From: Clostridiaceae bacterium
GTDB taxonomy: Bacteria; Bacillota; Clostridia; Lachnospirales; Lachnospiraceae
Direction of reading: 5' to 3'
Assembly: GCA_009911065.1 (NCBI GenBank)
Contig: QXWR01000001.1
Location: 186,001 to 250,000 of the forward strand
Length of the DNA: 64,000 nt
The notes under the pieces: generated by a model
The model's database searches: none
Told to the model about the DNA's origin: nothing
Seen by the model: only the letters and a program-made list of their open reading frames with translations
Made by a program: the position numbers and the translations under genes
Shown: piece after piece, positions 37,275-45,918 of the stretch
Numbering within the stretch: position 1 is the first letter of the stretch
How the letters are laid out: each line of letters opens with the position of its first letter

Positions 37275-38363
37275 ATGAGGAGATTGATGAAAGCAAGAAA
37301 AATGGCAGCAATGACAGCAGCAGTGATGATTACTACAACTTTGGCAGGGTGCGGCGCTTCCCAAGTTCCGGAGACGACAAAAGCTGCGGCGCAGCAGGAA
37401 GCTGGGAAGGAGACAGCAGCAGAAGCTTCGGAAAAAGCGGCAGATGGCGTGGAATACAAGGAACAAAAATTTCAATTGGGCTACAACACGGTGGAGGATT
37501 CGGTAAGAGGTGAGATGGCCAAGGCATTTAAAGAGCATCTGGAGACTCAGAGCGGAGGGAAAATCACGGTGGAGTTGTTCCCGGCAGGAACCTTGGGTTC
37601 GGAGCAGGAGATGACAGAGATGGTTAAAATCGGAACCTTGGACTTTACCCTTCCGGGTTGCTCGAATATGTCGAATGTGGACCCCTCTTTTTCCGCAGTG
37701 TCATTGCCTTTTTTGGTTAAGGATTTTGAGGAAGCACATCAGCTTCAGGATGGAGAACTGGGAGAGGCGCTGAAGGAACTGGCGCAAAGCTATGGGTATA
37801 AAATTCTGGCCTGGGGAGACCTGGGGATGGCTCAGATTACAAACAACAAGAAGGCTATTAACAGCGTGTCTGATATGGCGGGCTTAAAGATGCGGGCGCC
37901 CAATGAAGAGGCATCCATCAAAACCTTTGAAAGTCTGGGCTGTTCTGTGTCAACATTGGCATTTTCAGAATTGTATCTGGGAATGAGCCAGGGGGTTGTG
38001 GATGGGCAGTTTAACCCGATTGATGCGATTTATCAGCAGAAATTTTATGAAGTGCAGGATTATCTGGCTCTTTGCAATATCTTCTATTATGGAATTAATT
38101 TTGTGATGAGTGACAGCAAGTTTGCTTCTCTTGATGAAGACACACAGAAGCTGATTGTGGAAGCGGCAGTCAAGGCCCAGGAGGTTTCCAGGGAATATGC
38201 AAAGGATGCAGATGCCAGATATCTTGACATGATTAAGGAGCAGGGAGGCTTTAAGGAGATCACTACCCCAGATACGGAAGAATTTGTGGAGACGGTTAAG
38301 CCGGTATATGATACATTTGCAGGGAAGGCGAATGAAAAGGTCTTAAAAGCAATCGGACGGTAA
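37275..38363 (+). CDS. TRAP transporter substrate-binding lipoprotein (DctP family)
   Basis: 362 residues. Signal peptide with lipobox LAGC near residue 25, then an Ala/Glu-rich linker, then the DctP fold: LGYNTVEDSVRGEMAKAFKE, VELFPAGTLGSEQEM, and GLKMRAPN with the conserved Arg that binds the substrate carboxylate. It captures an organic acid or amino acid outside the membrane and delivers it to the DctQM permease encoded next. AAGGAG lies 11 nt before the ATG. The ligand is not predictable from sequence; downstream enzymes suggest a D-amino acid derivative. Confidence 0.92.
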   Translation: MRRLMKARKMAAMTAAVMITTTLAGCGASQVPETTKAAAQQEAGKETAAEASEKAADGVEYKEQKFQLGYNTVEDSVRGEMAKAFKEHLETQSGGKITVELFPAGTLGSEQEMTEMVKIGTLDFTLPGCSNMSNVDPSFSAVSLPFLVKDFEEAHQLQDGELGEALKELAQSYGYKILAWGDLGMAQITNNKKAINSVSDMAGLKMRAPNEEASIKTFESLGCSVSTLAFSELYLGMSQGVVDGQFNPIDAIYQQKFYEVQDYLALCNIFYYGINFVMSDSKFASLDEDTQKLIVEAAVKAQEVSREYAKDADARYLDMIKEQGGFKEITTPDTEEFVETVKPVYDTFAGKANEKVLKAIGR

Positions 38364-38399
38364 AGGGGTTGGAAAATTCCAGGGATGAGGAGGTCAGAG

Positions 38400-38909
38400 A
38401 TGGATATTTTCAAAAAAATTGAGAAAGGGATTTATGTATTTACGAATACTTTGGGGATTCTTGCGGGACTTATGATGGCTCTCCTGACAGGTTTTGTATT
38501 CGCAGAGGTGCTTTGCCGCTATATATTTAAGTCTCCAATTGTGATTACCACGGAGATGACCAATATTCTTTTTCCATGGATTGTGTCATTGAGTGCAATC
38601 AGCATTGCAAAGGATAATGGGAATACGGCCCTGGTTTTTATTAAAGAAAAATTTAAGGGGACCTTTCGTCATATGGTCGAAATCGCGGTGCATATGGTGA
38701 TGCTTTATTTTTCGGTTTTTATGGCTATAGCTTCCTTTAAGCTGTCTAGTTCTCTGAGCAAAGAAATTATGGTTCTTACTGGTATCAGCAAAGCGCTGGT
38801 ATACGGTTCTATGTTCATTGGGTTTGTGGGGATTACGATTGTTGTAGGGTTTAATTTGCTTAAGTACATTGTATTTGACATGGTAAAGATGGGAGGTGTA
38901 GAAAAATGA
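38400..38909 (+). CDS. TRAP transporter small permease subunit (DctQ family)
   Basis: 169 residues from ATG 38400, behind GAGGAGG; a frame 15 nt longer is not needed. Four hydrophobic segments, with FAEVLCRYIF after the first and ITTEMTNILFPWIVSLSA around the second, which is the typical DctQ pattern. It forms the small membrane subunit linking to the large permease. Its stop overlaps the dctM start by 4 bp. Confidence 0.9.
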   Translation: MDIFKKIEKGIYVFTNTLGILAGLMMALLTGFVFAEVLCRYIFKSPIVITTEMTNILFPWIVSLSAISIAKDNGNTALVFIKEKFKGTFRHMVEIAVHMVMLYFSVFMAIASFKLSSSLSKEIMVLTGISKALVYGSMFIGFVGITIVVGFNLLKYIVFDMVKMGGVEK

Positions 38910-40174
38910 TTTTTGTCATGTTTTTGGGGTTTGCTGTTTTGATGGTGATAGGGGTTCCCATTGCGTTTGCAATGGGAAGCGCATCTCTTTTGTTCATGCA
39001 GGCGAAAAATATTTCCCTGGCAGTTGCGGCACAGAAATTTTTTTCCAATACACAGTCCTTTTCCTTTTTGGCGGTTCCGTTCTTTATTCTGGCGGGGAAT
39101 CTGATGGTGGAATCAGGGATTGCCAAAAAGCTGATCAATTTTGCCAGCGTTTTGGTTCGTCAGCTTCCGGGAGGGCTGGGGTGTGTATCTGTGGTGACAA
39201 GTATGATTATGGCAGGGATTTCCGGGTCCTCAGTGGCAGACGCCTCTTCTGTAGGGGCAATCCTGATTCCGGAAATGAATGACCAGGGCTATCCGAAATC
39301 CTTTTCAGCGGCAATCAATGCGACCAGTTCCGTGGTGGGCATTATCATTCCGCCAAGCAGTACCATGATTGTTATTTCCTATATTACAGGACTTTCTGTG
39401 GCGAAAATGTTTCTTGCGGGGGCGATTCCAGGTATTCTGATCGGGTTGGCCTATTTGGCGGTGACCATATGGATGGCGTTAAAAAACAACTATCCCAGAG
39501 AGGAACGTGCTTCAAAAAGTGAGATTATTGCAGCGTCTATTGATGCTGCCTGGGCGATGTTGTTTCCTGTGTTTATGCTGGGCAGCATAATCCTGGGAAT
39601 AGCGACTCCTACGGAGTCTGCCTCTATCTGTGTGGTGTATTCCCTGCTGTTGGGGCTGCTGGTATATCGTTCCCTTGATATGAAGAAGATTCTTCGTGCA
39701 TTGAAGGACTCTGCAATCGGGACAACCGTGGTTATGATGGTGGTCTGTACGGCGACCATTATGCAGTGGATACTGGTAAGCAATAATATTCCCACAATGA
39801 TTGCAGATTTTCTCCTGGGCTTAAACCTGCCATATGCCTTAATGCTTTTGGTAATGATTTTAATCCTTTTTATTGCGGGGATGGTGATGGACAATGTGCC
39901 TAATCTGTATATCTTTCTGCCGATTTTTATGCCGATTGCCATAGGGATGGGAATGGACCCGATCCACATGTCCATTGTGGTGCTTTGTTCTCTGGCAATG
40001 GGGTTGTTTACCCCTCCAGTGGGGACTACGCTTTTTATATCCTGTAATATTGCCGGGATCTCGATTGAAGAGTGTGTGAAGGATCTGGTTCCCTTTTTCA
40101 TTGCAGGGGCAATCGTGATCTTGTTGGTGGCATATTGTCCGCCGTTGACCATGTTCTTGGGGAACATGATTTAG
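38906..40174 (+). CDS. TRAP transporter large permease subunit (DctM family)
   Basis: 422 residues, about 11-12 hydrophobic segments. Contains GVPIAFAMG near the start, AGNLMVESGIAKKLINFA, the conserved MAGISGSSVADASSVGAILIP loop (about 97-117) and GLFTPPVGTTLF near the end, all typical DctM/SiaM motifs. This is the sodium-coupled translocation subunit. It is translationally coupled to the DctQ gene and followed after 12 bp by the peptidase gene. Confidence 0.94.
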   Translation: MIFVMFLGFAVLMVIGVPIAFAMGSASLLFMQAKNISLAVAAQKFFSNTQSFSFLAVPFFILAGNLMVESGIAKKLINFASVLVRQLPGGLGCVSVVTSMIMAGISGSSVADASSVGAILIPEMNDQGYPKSFSAAINATSSVVGIIIPPSSTMIVISYITGLSVAKMFLAGAIPGILIGLAYLAVTIWMALKNNYPREERASKSEIIAASIDAAWAMLFPVFMLGSIILGIATPTESASICVVYSLLLGLLVYRSLDMKKILRALKDSAIGTTVVMMVVCTATIMQWILVSNNIPTMIADFLLGLNLPYALMLLVMILILFIAGMVMDNVPNLYIFLPIFMPIAIGMGMDPIHMSIVVLCSLAMGLFTPPVGTTLFISCNIAGISIEECVKDLVPFFIAGAIVILLVAYCPPLTMFLGNMI

Positions 40175-40186
40175 GGGAGGGGGATT

Positions 40187-41323
40187 ATGAAAGCGTATAG
40201 CCGGATGGCAGTACAGATGATGAAGGAACTGGTAAAGTTTGACACCTCCAATGCACCAGGGAATGAAAGGCCCCTGGCAGAATATATCGCAGATATTTTG
40301 AAAAAAGAAGGATTTGCTGTTGAGGTTCAGAAAGTGGCAGAGAACCGGGCAAACGTGATTGCGTCTATTGGGGAATCGGAGCGCAATCTGATTTTAAACG
40401 GGCACCTGGATGTGGTTCCGTCAGGCAGCGGATGGAATACAGCGCCTTTTCGGGTGACGGAAAAAGAAGGGCGTTTTTATGGAAGGGGAACCTGCGATAT
40501 GAAGGGCGGTCTGGCGGCAATGATGGCTGCGGCGATTAAGGTAAAACGGGAAAATACCCTTGGGAATAAAAATCTGGTTCTTGCTTTTGTTGCGGATGAA
40601 GAAATTCATGGGACAGGAACGAAATATTTTGCAAAACATTTCAAAAAAGGGCAGCAGAATATTGTAGTAATCGGAGAGCCGACACAAAATGAGATCCATG
40701 TGGCACACAGAGGGGTTGTGCGCCTGAGGGTGGGAATCTATGGAAAACAGTGTCATTCAGGACGGCCCAGCGAGGGGATTAACGCCCTTACCCTTTTAGG
40801 AAGGTTTCTGGTAGAGGTAGAAGAATGGAATCAGAGGAAACAAAAATTGATCCAGCCAATTCTTCCTGCCCCTACAGTTGCAGCAACAACAGCAACAGGA
40901 GGAATTAAGGACAATGTAATTCCGGGATACGCTGAGGTGGTACTTGATTTTAGAACTGTGCCAGGGGATACTGCTGAGAAACTGACGGAGGAAACAGATG
41001 CGGTGTTAAAACGGATTTTTGAAGCAGAAAATGTTTCCTGGACCATAGAGAAGTATATTGATGTAGCTCCGGGGATGACGGATACGAGGGCAGAGAGCGT
41101 GAAAATTGCACAGCGGGCATATGGGAGGCTGGGATGGCCGGAAGCGGAGGTTACTTACTTTTCTGCCTGCTGTGATATGTCATGCTTTTTGGCAGAAGGA
41201 TTTGATGCGATCCTGTGCGGTCCGGGAAATCTTGCCCAGGCTCATGTTGCGGATGAATATATTGAGAAACAGCAATTGGAGGACGCAGTAGATTTTTATG
41301 AGAACTATATTTTATCCATGTGA
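40187..41323 (+). CDS. M20-family metallohydrolase (ArgE/DapE/ACY1-like)
   Basis: 378 residues. Zinc ligands are visible in LNGHLDVVPSG (about 67-77), GRGTCDMKGG (about 98-107) and ADEEIHGTG (about 134-142, catalytic Glu pair); the dimerisation domain has CHSGRPSEG. It hydrolyses an amide bond, such as an N-acyl amino acid or small dipeptide. In a TRAP operon with a D-amino-acid lyase it may release the amino acid from an imported N-acyl form. The specific substrate is inference. GGGGAGGGGGATT precedes the ATG. Confidence 0.87.
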   Translation: MKAYSRMAVQMMKELVKFDTSNAPGNERPLAEYIADILKKEGFAVEVQKVAENRANVIASIGESERNLILNGHLDVVPSGSGWNTAPFRVTEKEGRFYGRGTCDMKGGLAAMMAAAIKVKRENTLGNKNLVLAFVADEEIHGTGTKYFAKHFKKGQQNIVVIGEPTQNEIHVAHRGVVRLRVGIYGKQCHSGRPSEGINALTLLGRFLVEVEEWNQRKQKLIQPILPAPTVAATTATGGIKDNVIPGYAEVVLDFRTVPGDTAEKLTEETDAVLKRIFEAENVSWTIEKYIDVAPGMTDTRAESVKIAQRAYGRLGWPEAEVTYFSACCDMSCFLAEGFDAILCGPGNLAQAHVADEYIEKQQLEDAVDFYENYILSM

Positions 41324-41353
41324 GAAGATAAACGATTTTGTGAGGGAGGACTT

Positions 41354-42466
41354 ATGGGTTTCCGATACGATATAAAGGATACATCAGAAATTATTACGCC
41401 GCAGCTGGTCTATTATAAGGATATCATAATTGAAAATATTAAAAAGGCAATTCGCATTGCTGGCTCTGACAAGCGTCTGTGGCCCCATGTGAAATCTCAT
41501 AAAACAGCAGAGATGGTAAAGCTGCAGATGGAAATGGGGATAGAACGGTTTAAGTGTGCTACGATAGCAGAGGCGGAAATGGTAGCTGACTGCGGGGCAG
41601 GGGACATTTTGCTGGCCTATCCCTTGGTGGGGCCGAATATCCGGAGGTTTGTAAGTCTGGAGAAGAAATATCCGCAGCTGCGTTTTTGGGCGATTGGAGA
41701 GGATTATGGGCAACTGAGTCTCTTATCAGAGGAGTCCATGAAGGGCGGGATTACCACAAGGGTTCTTTTGGATGTGAATATGGGAATGGACCGTACAGGG
41801 GTGGCGATAGAATCCGCAGAGGAGCTTTACGAGAGATGTGCCAGTCTGGAGGGCATCGCTATGATGGGGTTTCATTGCTATGACGGAAACCATAACGATC
41901 CGGATCTTGCTGCAAGAAAGGAAGCCGTGGCAAAAAAGGTGGCGGTGCTAAAAGAGATTCAGAACCGATTGGAAGAAAAAGAGATGGAATGTTCGGTTTT
42001 TGTTATGGGGGGAACCCCTTCGTTTCCCTGCCATGCCGAATATCCAGATGTATTTTTATCTCCGGGCACCGCTTTTTTGCAGGATGCGGGGTATTGCAGG
42101 AGGCTGACGGATTTGGATTTTATACCAGCTGCAGTGGTTGTAAGCAGAGTGATCAGCCATCCCTCAAAACGCAGCTTCACTCTGGATCTGGGATATAAAG
42201 GCATTGCCGCGGACCCGGTCACAGAGAGGGGATACATTGTGGGGGGAGAGGGATATGAGGCGAAGTTTCAGAATGAGGAGCATTGGGTATTTTGCTTAAA
42301 GGACGGACAAGAGACCAAATTGCCCGAGATCGGAAGCCTGGTTTATGTGATCCCAACTCACATCTGTCCGACCAGTGCTTTGTATCCCTGGATTCTTGTT
42401 GTAGAAAATGGTGTGGTCAAGGAAAGATGGGAAGTAAAGGCCCGTAACCGGAAAATTACGGTCTGA
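41354..42466 (+). CDS. D-threonine aldolase / D-serine dehydratase-like PLP enzyme (fold type III)
   Basis: 370 residues of the alanine-racemase-like DSD1/DTA family. The PLP lysine is in LWPHVKSHKTAEM (about 42-54), LLDVNMGMDRTGV and GFHCYDGNHND follow the barrel, and the C-terminal metal site is PTHICPTSA (His-x-Cys). Members cleave D-threonine or D-allo-threonine to glycine and aldehyde, or dehydrate D-serine or 3-hydroxyaspartate. The RidA gene next door favours a dehydratase route, since dehydration creates an enamine/imine; the aldolase gene further on fits handling the carbon product. Exact substrate uncertain. Confidence 0.82.
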   Translation: MGFRYDIKDTSEIITPQLVYYKDIIIENIKKAIRIAGSDKRLWPHVKSHKTAEMVKLQMEMGIERFKCATIAEAEMVADCGAGDILLAYPLVGPNIRRFVSLEKKYPQLRFWAIGEDYGQLSLLSEESMKGGITTRVLLDVNMGMDRTGVAIESAEELYERCASLEGIAMMGFHCYDGNHNDPDLAARKEAVAKKVAVLKEIQNRLEEKEMECSVFVMGGTPSFPCHAEYPDVFLSPGTAFLQDAGYCRRLTDLDFIPAAVVVSRVISHPSKRSFTLDLGYKGIAADPVTERGYIVGGEGYEAKFQNEEHWVFCLKDGQETKLPEIGSLVYVIPTHICPTSALYPWILVVENGVVKERWEVKARNRKITV

Positions 42467-42516
42467 AGAGATGTTTTTAGAAAAAATATAAATTAGGAAA
42501 GAAAAGGAAACGGATT

Positions 42517-42975
42517 ATGAATATTTATGAGAGAATCAGGGAATTGGGATATGAACTTCCTCCGGCGCCGCCGAAGGGAGGGATTTATAAACCGGTAAGA
42601 CAGGTGGGAAACATGCTGTATCTTTCGGGGCAGGGCGCAACCAAGGACGGGAAGCCAGTTGTTTTTGGAAGGCTGGGGGAAGAATGTACCATTGAAAAGG
42701 GACAGGAGGCAGCGGTTGTCTGTACTCTGAATGCCTTGAGTGTGCTGGACGAATACTTGGGGGACTTAAATAAAATTAAAAGCGTGGTGAAAATTCTTGT
42801 ATTTGTGGCAAGCGCTCCGGGCTTTCATCAGCAGCCGAAGGTTGCGGACGGAGCTTCCCGGTTCCTGATGGATATTTTCGGAGAGGATTGCGGAGTGGGA
42901 GCCAGATCAGCCATCGGAGCCAGTGAACTTCCGGGGGACATTCCTGTGGAGATTGAATATATCTTTGAATTGTGA
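42517..42975 (+). CDS. RidA family protein
   Basis: 152 residues, slightly longer than E. coli RidA (128). Contains GNMLYLSGQGATKDGKPV, LNALSVLDEYLGDLNKI and the end motif ARSAIGASELPGDIPVEIE, with the Arg and Glu positions typical of the active enamine/imine deaminase group. It would hydrolyse reactive imines made by the neighbouring PLP enzyme and prevent damage. It is separated by 50 bp from the D-threonine-aldolase-like gene and has GAAAGAAAAGG upstream. Confidence 0.9.
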   Translation: MNIYERIRELGYELPPAPPKGGIYKPVRQVGNMLYLSGQGATKDGKPVVFGRLGEECTIEKGQEAAVVCTLNALSVLDEYLGDLNKIKSVVKILVFVASAPGFHQQPKVADGASRFLMDIFGEDCGVGARSAIGASELPGDIPVEIEYIFEL

Positions 42976-43064
42976 TTCGCGTACCGACACAGTTACATTA
43001 AAAGTCTGCAGTTTGCCTGCTTGGGTGGTCTGAATGGCTGCGGATAAAGAGGAGGAGTGCAGGA

Positions 43065-43874
43065 ATGGGGATGACAATGGTTGAAGAATTTTATAAAAAG
43101 ATCCGAGAAGGGTATGTAATAGGACCTTTTATGAAAACCTGTGATCCGGCATTTGTGGAAGCGGCAGGTTATGCAGGGATGGATTTTGTTATATTGGATA
43201 TGGAGCATGGTCCGGTCAGCGTGGAAAACTTACAGAACCACATCCGGGCAGCACAGGTGGCTGGCGTTCTCCCGATTGTCCGGGTGGGCAGTTATGGGGA
43301 TATTTCTCGGGCATTGGATATTGGTGCAGCGGGGGTGCAGGTGCCGCAGGTATCCAGTGCTAGAGAGGCGAAGGAAGTGATCCGAGAAGCAAAATATTAT
43401 CCTCAAGGAGAGCGGGGAGTCTGCCGGTTTGTGCGGGCGGCCAGATATTCGGCCCTGGAGAGGAATGAATATTTTCGGAGGGCAAACCATGCATTGGTAA
43501 TCATACAGCTGGAGGGGCAGCAGGCTCTGGAGAATCTGGACGAGATTATGGAGGTTCCGGGAATTGATATTTTGTTTATCGGTCCCTACGATTTGTCTCA
43601 GAGTTTAGGAGTTCCAGGGCAGACAACCCATCCTATGGTGGTGGAACAGATGCAGGAAATTGTGATGAGGGCAAAAAGGAAGCATATTCTTGTGGGGACA
43701 TTTACGGACAGCCAGGAAATCCTGAAAAAATGGGGGGAAGCTGGAGTACAATATTTGTCTTATTCCGTAGATACAGGGATATTTTATGAGGCTTGTGTGG
43801 AAGTGCGGGAACAGATGAAGCGAACCATGAAAGGGGTGGGAGTGAGCGGGACAACAGGGACAGCCCAAAAGTGA
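43065..43874 (+). CDS. HpcH/HpaI aldolase family protein
   Basis: 269 residues. The beta/alpha-barrel class II aldolase signature is visible: FVILDMEHGPVSVENLQNHI (about 45-64), IVRVGSYGDISRALDIGAAG (about 77-96), IIQLEGQQALENLDEI (metal Glu) and DILFIGPYDLSQSLG (metal Asp region). The family cleaves 2-keto-3-deoxy or 4-hydroxy-2-keto acids to pyruvate and an aldehyde. As last gene of the TRAP operon it may process the keto acid formed after deamination. AGGAGGAG lies about 12 nt upstream of ATG 43065. Confidence 0.88.
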   Translation: MGMTMVEEFYKKIREGYVIGPFMKTCDPAFVEAAGYAGMDFVILDMEHGPVSVENLQNHIRAAQVAGVLPIVRVGSYGDISRALDIGAAGVQVPQVSSAREAKEVIREAKYYPQGERGVCRFVRAARYSALERNEYFRRANHALVIIQLEGQQALENLDEIMEVPGIDILFIGPYDLSQSLGVPGQTTHPMVVEQMQEIVMRAKRKHILVGTFTDSQEILKKWGEAGVQYLSYSVDTGIFYEACVEVREQMKRTMKGVGVSGTTGTAQK

Positions 43875-43899
43875 AATCCCTGAAATTTTTCTATAAATC

Positions 43900-43929
43900 T
43901 TGACACAAATCGGAAATTTGTATTATAAT
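43900..43929 (+). promoter_or_regulatory. Strong sigma-A-type promoter for the second glycan locus
   Basis: Consensus TTGACA (43900-43905) and TATAAT (43924-43929) with an 18-nt spacer. A short inverted repeat (CAAAT/ATTTG) fills the spacer and could bind a regulator. It begins only 26 bp after the preceding operon and is 170 bp upstream of the next gene. Confidence 0.85.
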
Positions 43930-43952
43930 CAGACCTATCAACCAACAGGGAC

Positions 43953-44033
43953 GGAACATCCAAAACATTTTCTTGTTCGATTATACCGAACAAGAAAATG
44001 CTTTTTTAAACCGTTACAGTTTTAGGATGTTCC
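43953..44033 (+). terminator. Leader terminator/attenuator nested in a second inverted repeat
   Basis: CATTTTCTTGTTCG (43966-43979) pairs perfectly over 14 bp with CGAACAAGAAAATG (43987-44000), followed by CTTTTTTAAA. GGAACATCC (43953-43961) and GGATGTTCC (44025-44033) bracket it as an outer inverted repeat. The hairpin lies between the strong promoter and the gene at 44097, so most transcripts would stop unless read-through is allowed. Termination of the upstream operon is the simpler alternative role. Confidence 0.8.
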
Positions 44034-44096
44034 AGTACAACAAGATGTGTGTAAAATATACCTGAAACGGAGATAGAAAAGGAGAACCATATCGTT

Positions 44097-45918
44097 ATGA
44101 ACACAAAGAAGTTGAACCATCAAACAAAGGCTCTATTTGCGCTGATTTTGGCGGGGGGGGGTATTTTTAGTTCTGAATTTTTTAACCCCCTATGTTGCAG
44201 ACGACTGGTCGTATTCCGGCAGTACTAGTCTGATTGATGTTTTTCGTCAGGAGTATACCCATTATTTTCATACAAACGGCAGAAGCGTGGCTCATATTCT
44301 GGCCCGATTTTTTTTAATGTATCCAAAGCCAGTTTTCAATCTGGCAAATTCTATAGTTTATGTTATTTTCACTTATCTGATTTTTCTCCATGGAACTTAT
44401 GGGATGAAGCTTGATTTATACCATAAAATCGTATGTTATTTGCTGATTCATCTTATGCTTTTTATTTATGTACTAAACTGGGGACAGGTGTTTCTCTGGT
44501 TGGACGGGGCGTGTAATTATCTCTGGACTTGTACTTGGATGTTATTTTACCTGCTTCCTTTCCGAATTTATTTTTCTTTGGAAGGGAAAGAACGGGAGTG
44601 GATATCCCGTTGGTGGATGATTCCTGGGATGATTTTTGCCGGCGCGATTGCCGGGTGGTGTAATGAAAACACTTCTGGAGGAGTTATTTTACTGACAATT
44701 TTGTTTCTTTTATATTTTTTTCTTAAAAAAAGAAAGATACATGGTTGGATGTGGGCTGGTTTGTCCAGTTCCATGGTTACGTTTATGATTATGCTTCTTT
44801 CCCCTGGAAATGCTCATAGACGAACCTATTTTGTGGATAATCGTGCCTGGTATAATCAATTAATAGATCATTTCTTGACATTAACAAACCGATACTGGGA
44901 AACCCATCAGTATTTGTTGATCGTATTCATTATTGTACTTGTATTATTATTACAACGAAAAATGATTCAGGATAAGGTATGTCTTTTGGGAATGTATGGG
45001 ATTGTATCAGCGGGGATTTGTTATGCGCTTGCATTTTCACCAGTCACAGGAGGGCGTCCCTTTTTTGGCAGTTCGATTTTTTTGATTCTTGCGGTTATCT
45101 TGTCTCTTGCCTGTTTGCTGGAGGCAGATTCCCGAAGTAAGATCGCGGTGAATGCTTATCTTGGAGTCCTGTTATGTTTTGCTACTGTAAATTTCTTAAA
45201 TGGATTTGCAGACATTGCATACTATAAAGTACATTCTGACAGGCGAGATGCTTTTGTCAAACAGCAGCGGGAGAATGGATATACAAATCTGGTGGTCAAT
45301 GAATTGTCTCCCAAACCAAAGACGAAATATAATGCGGCTTGGGGACTTAGCGATCTGCTCAATGACCCCAAAGATTGGCCATCTACTTCCTATGCCCATT
45401 ATTATGGGGCAGACACAGTTACTGCAGTTTCCAATGAACTGTTTGAAAAGGTGTTTAAAAACGGAAATCCAGAGCTGATTAACTGCCGTGATATTTATGA
45501 ATATTTACAGAAGATGAATGATGAGAGATATTTGATTGTGATGGCAGTAAATGATGATTCTTCCGGCGCAGTGGATGAAACAATAGTGGAATTGATGAGG
45601 GATATGGGGCTGAAAACAGATCTTAGGGAAAATTTCCGCTGGAGTTATCTTGCCGTAGTGAATCAGGGGCAGGTGGTAGACGAGAAATATGCCAATGAGG
45701 TTTTAAATTTCTACGAAAATATAGACGGACATGTAATTGAAGTGGAAAGCAGCGGAAAAATTTACAACAAAGGAAATCGAGCCAGTATTAAAATTGACGG
45801 TTATGAATATGCAAGAAACAGTTTAGGGCTGAACCTTGTGGTCTTTGACACTGCTTTAGGGCGCGTGGTGGATCGTGTTACCTTTAACACCTGGAAGGGA
45901 TTGGAGGCAAGCCGATGA
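44097..45918 (+). CDS. DUF6056-like membrane protein with ILEI-like C-terminus, phase-OFF at a poly-G tract
   Basis: Starts at ATG 44097 after AAAGGAGAACC. A nine-G run at 44153-44161 shifts the frame after about 19 residues; eight or eleven G would give about 606 residues joining ALILAGG to VFLVLNFLTPYVADDWSYSG. The ADDWSYS loop, NGRSVAH and NWGQVFLWLDGACNYLW motifs and 9-10 hydrophobic segments fit the DUF6056 family of putative surface-glycan transferases. The last 60 residues (IEVESSGKIYNKGNRASIK, then LGLNLVVFD and FNTW) resemble an interleukin-like EMT inducer (ILEI) domain, a possible glycan-binding fold. The stop overlaps the GtrB-like gene. Confidence 0.75.
44153..44161 (+). repeat. 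Poly-G tract (G9), out of frame
   Basis: Nine G followed by TATTTTTA near the start of the DUF6056-like gene. Eight or eleven G restores the frame. Confidence 0.85.

Noticed and set aside
37208..37538. Overlapping frames at the start of the dctP-like gene
   Set aside because: Shadows of a clear lipoprotein signal peptide and linker in the real frame.
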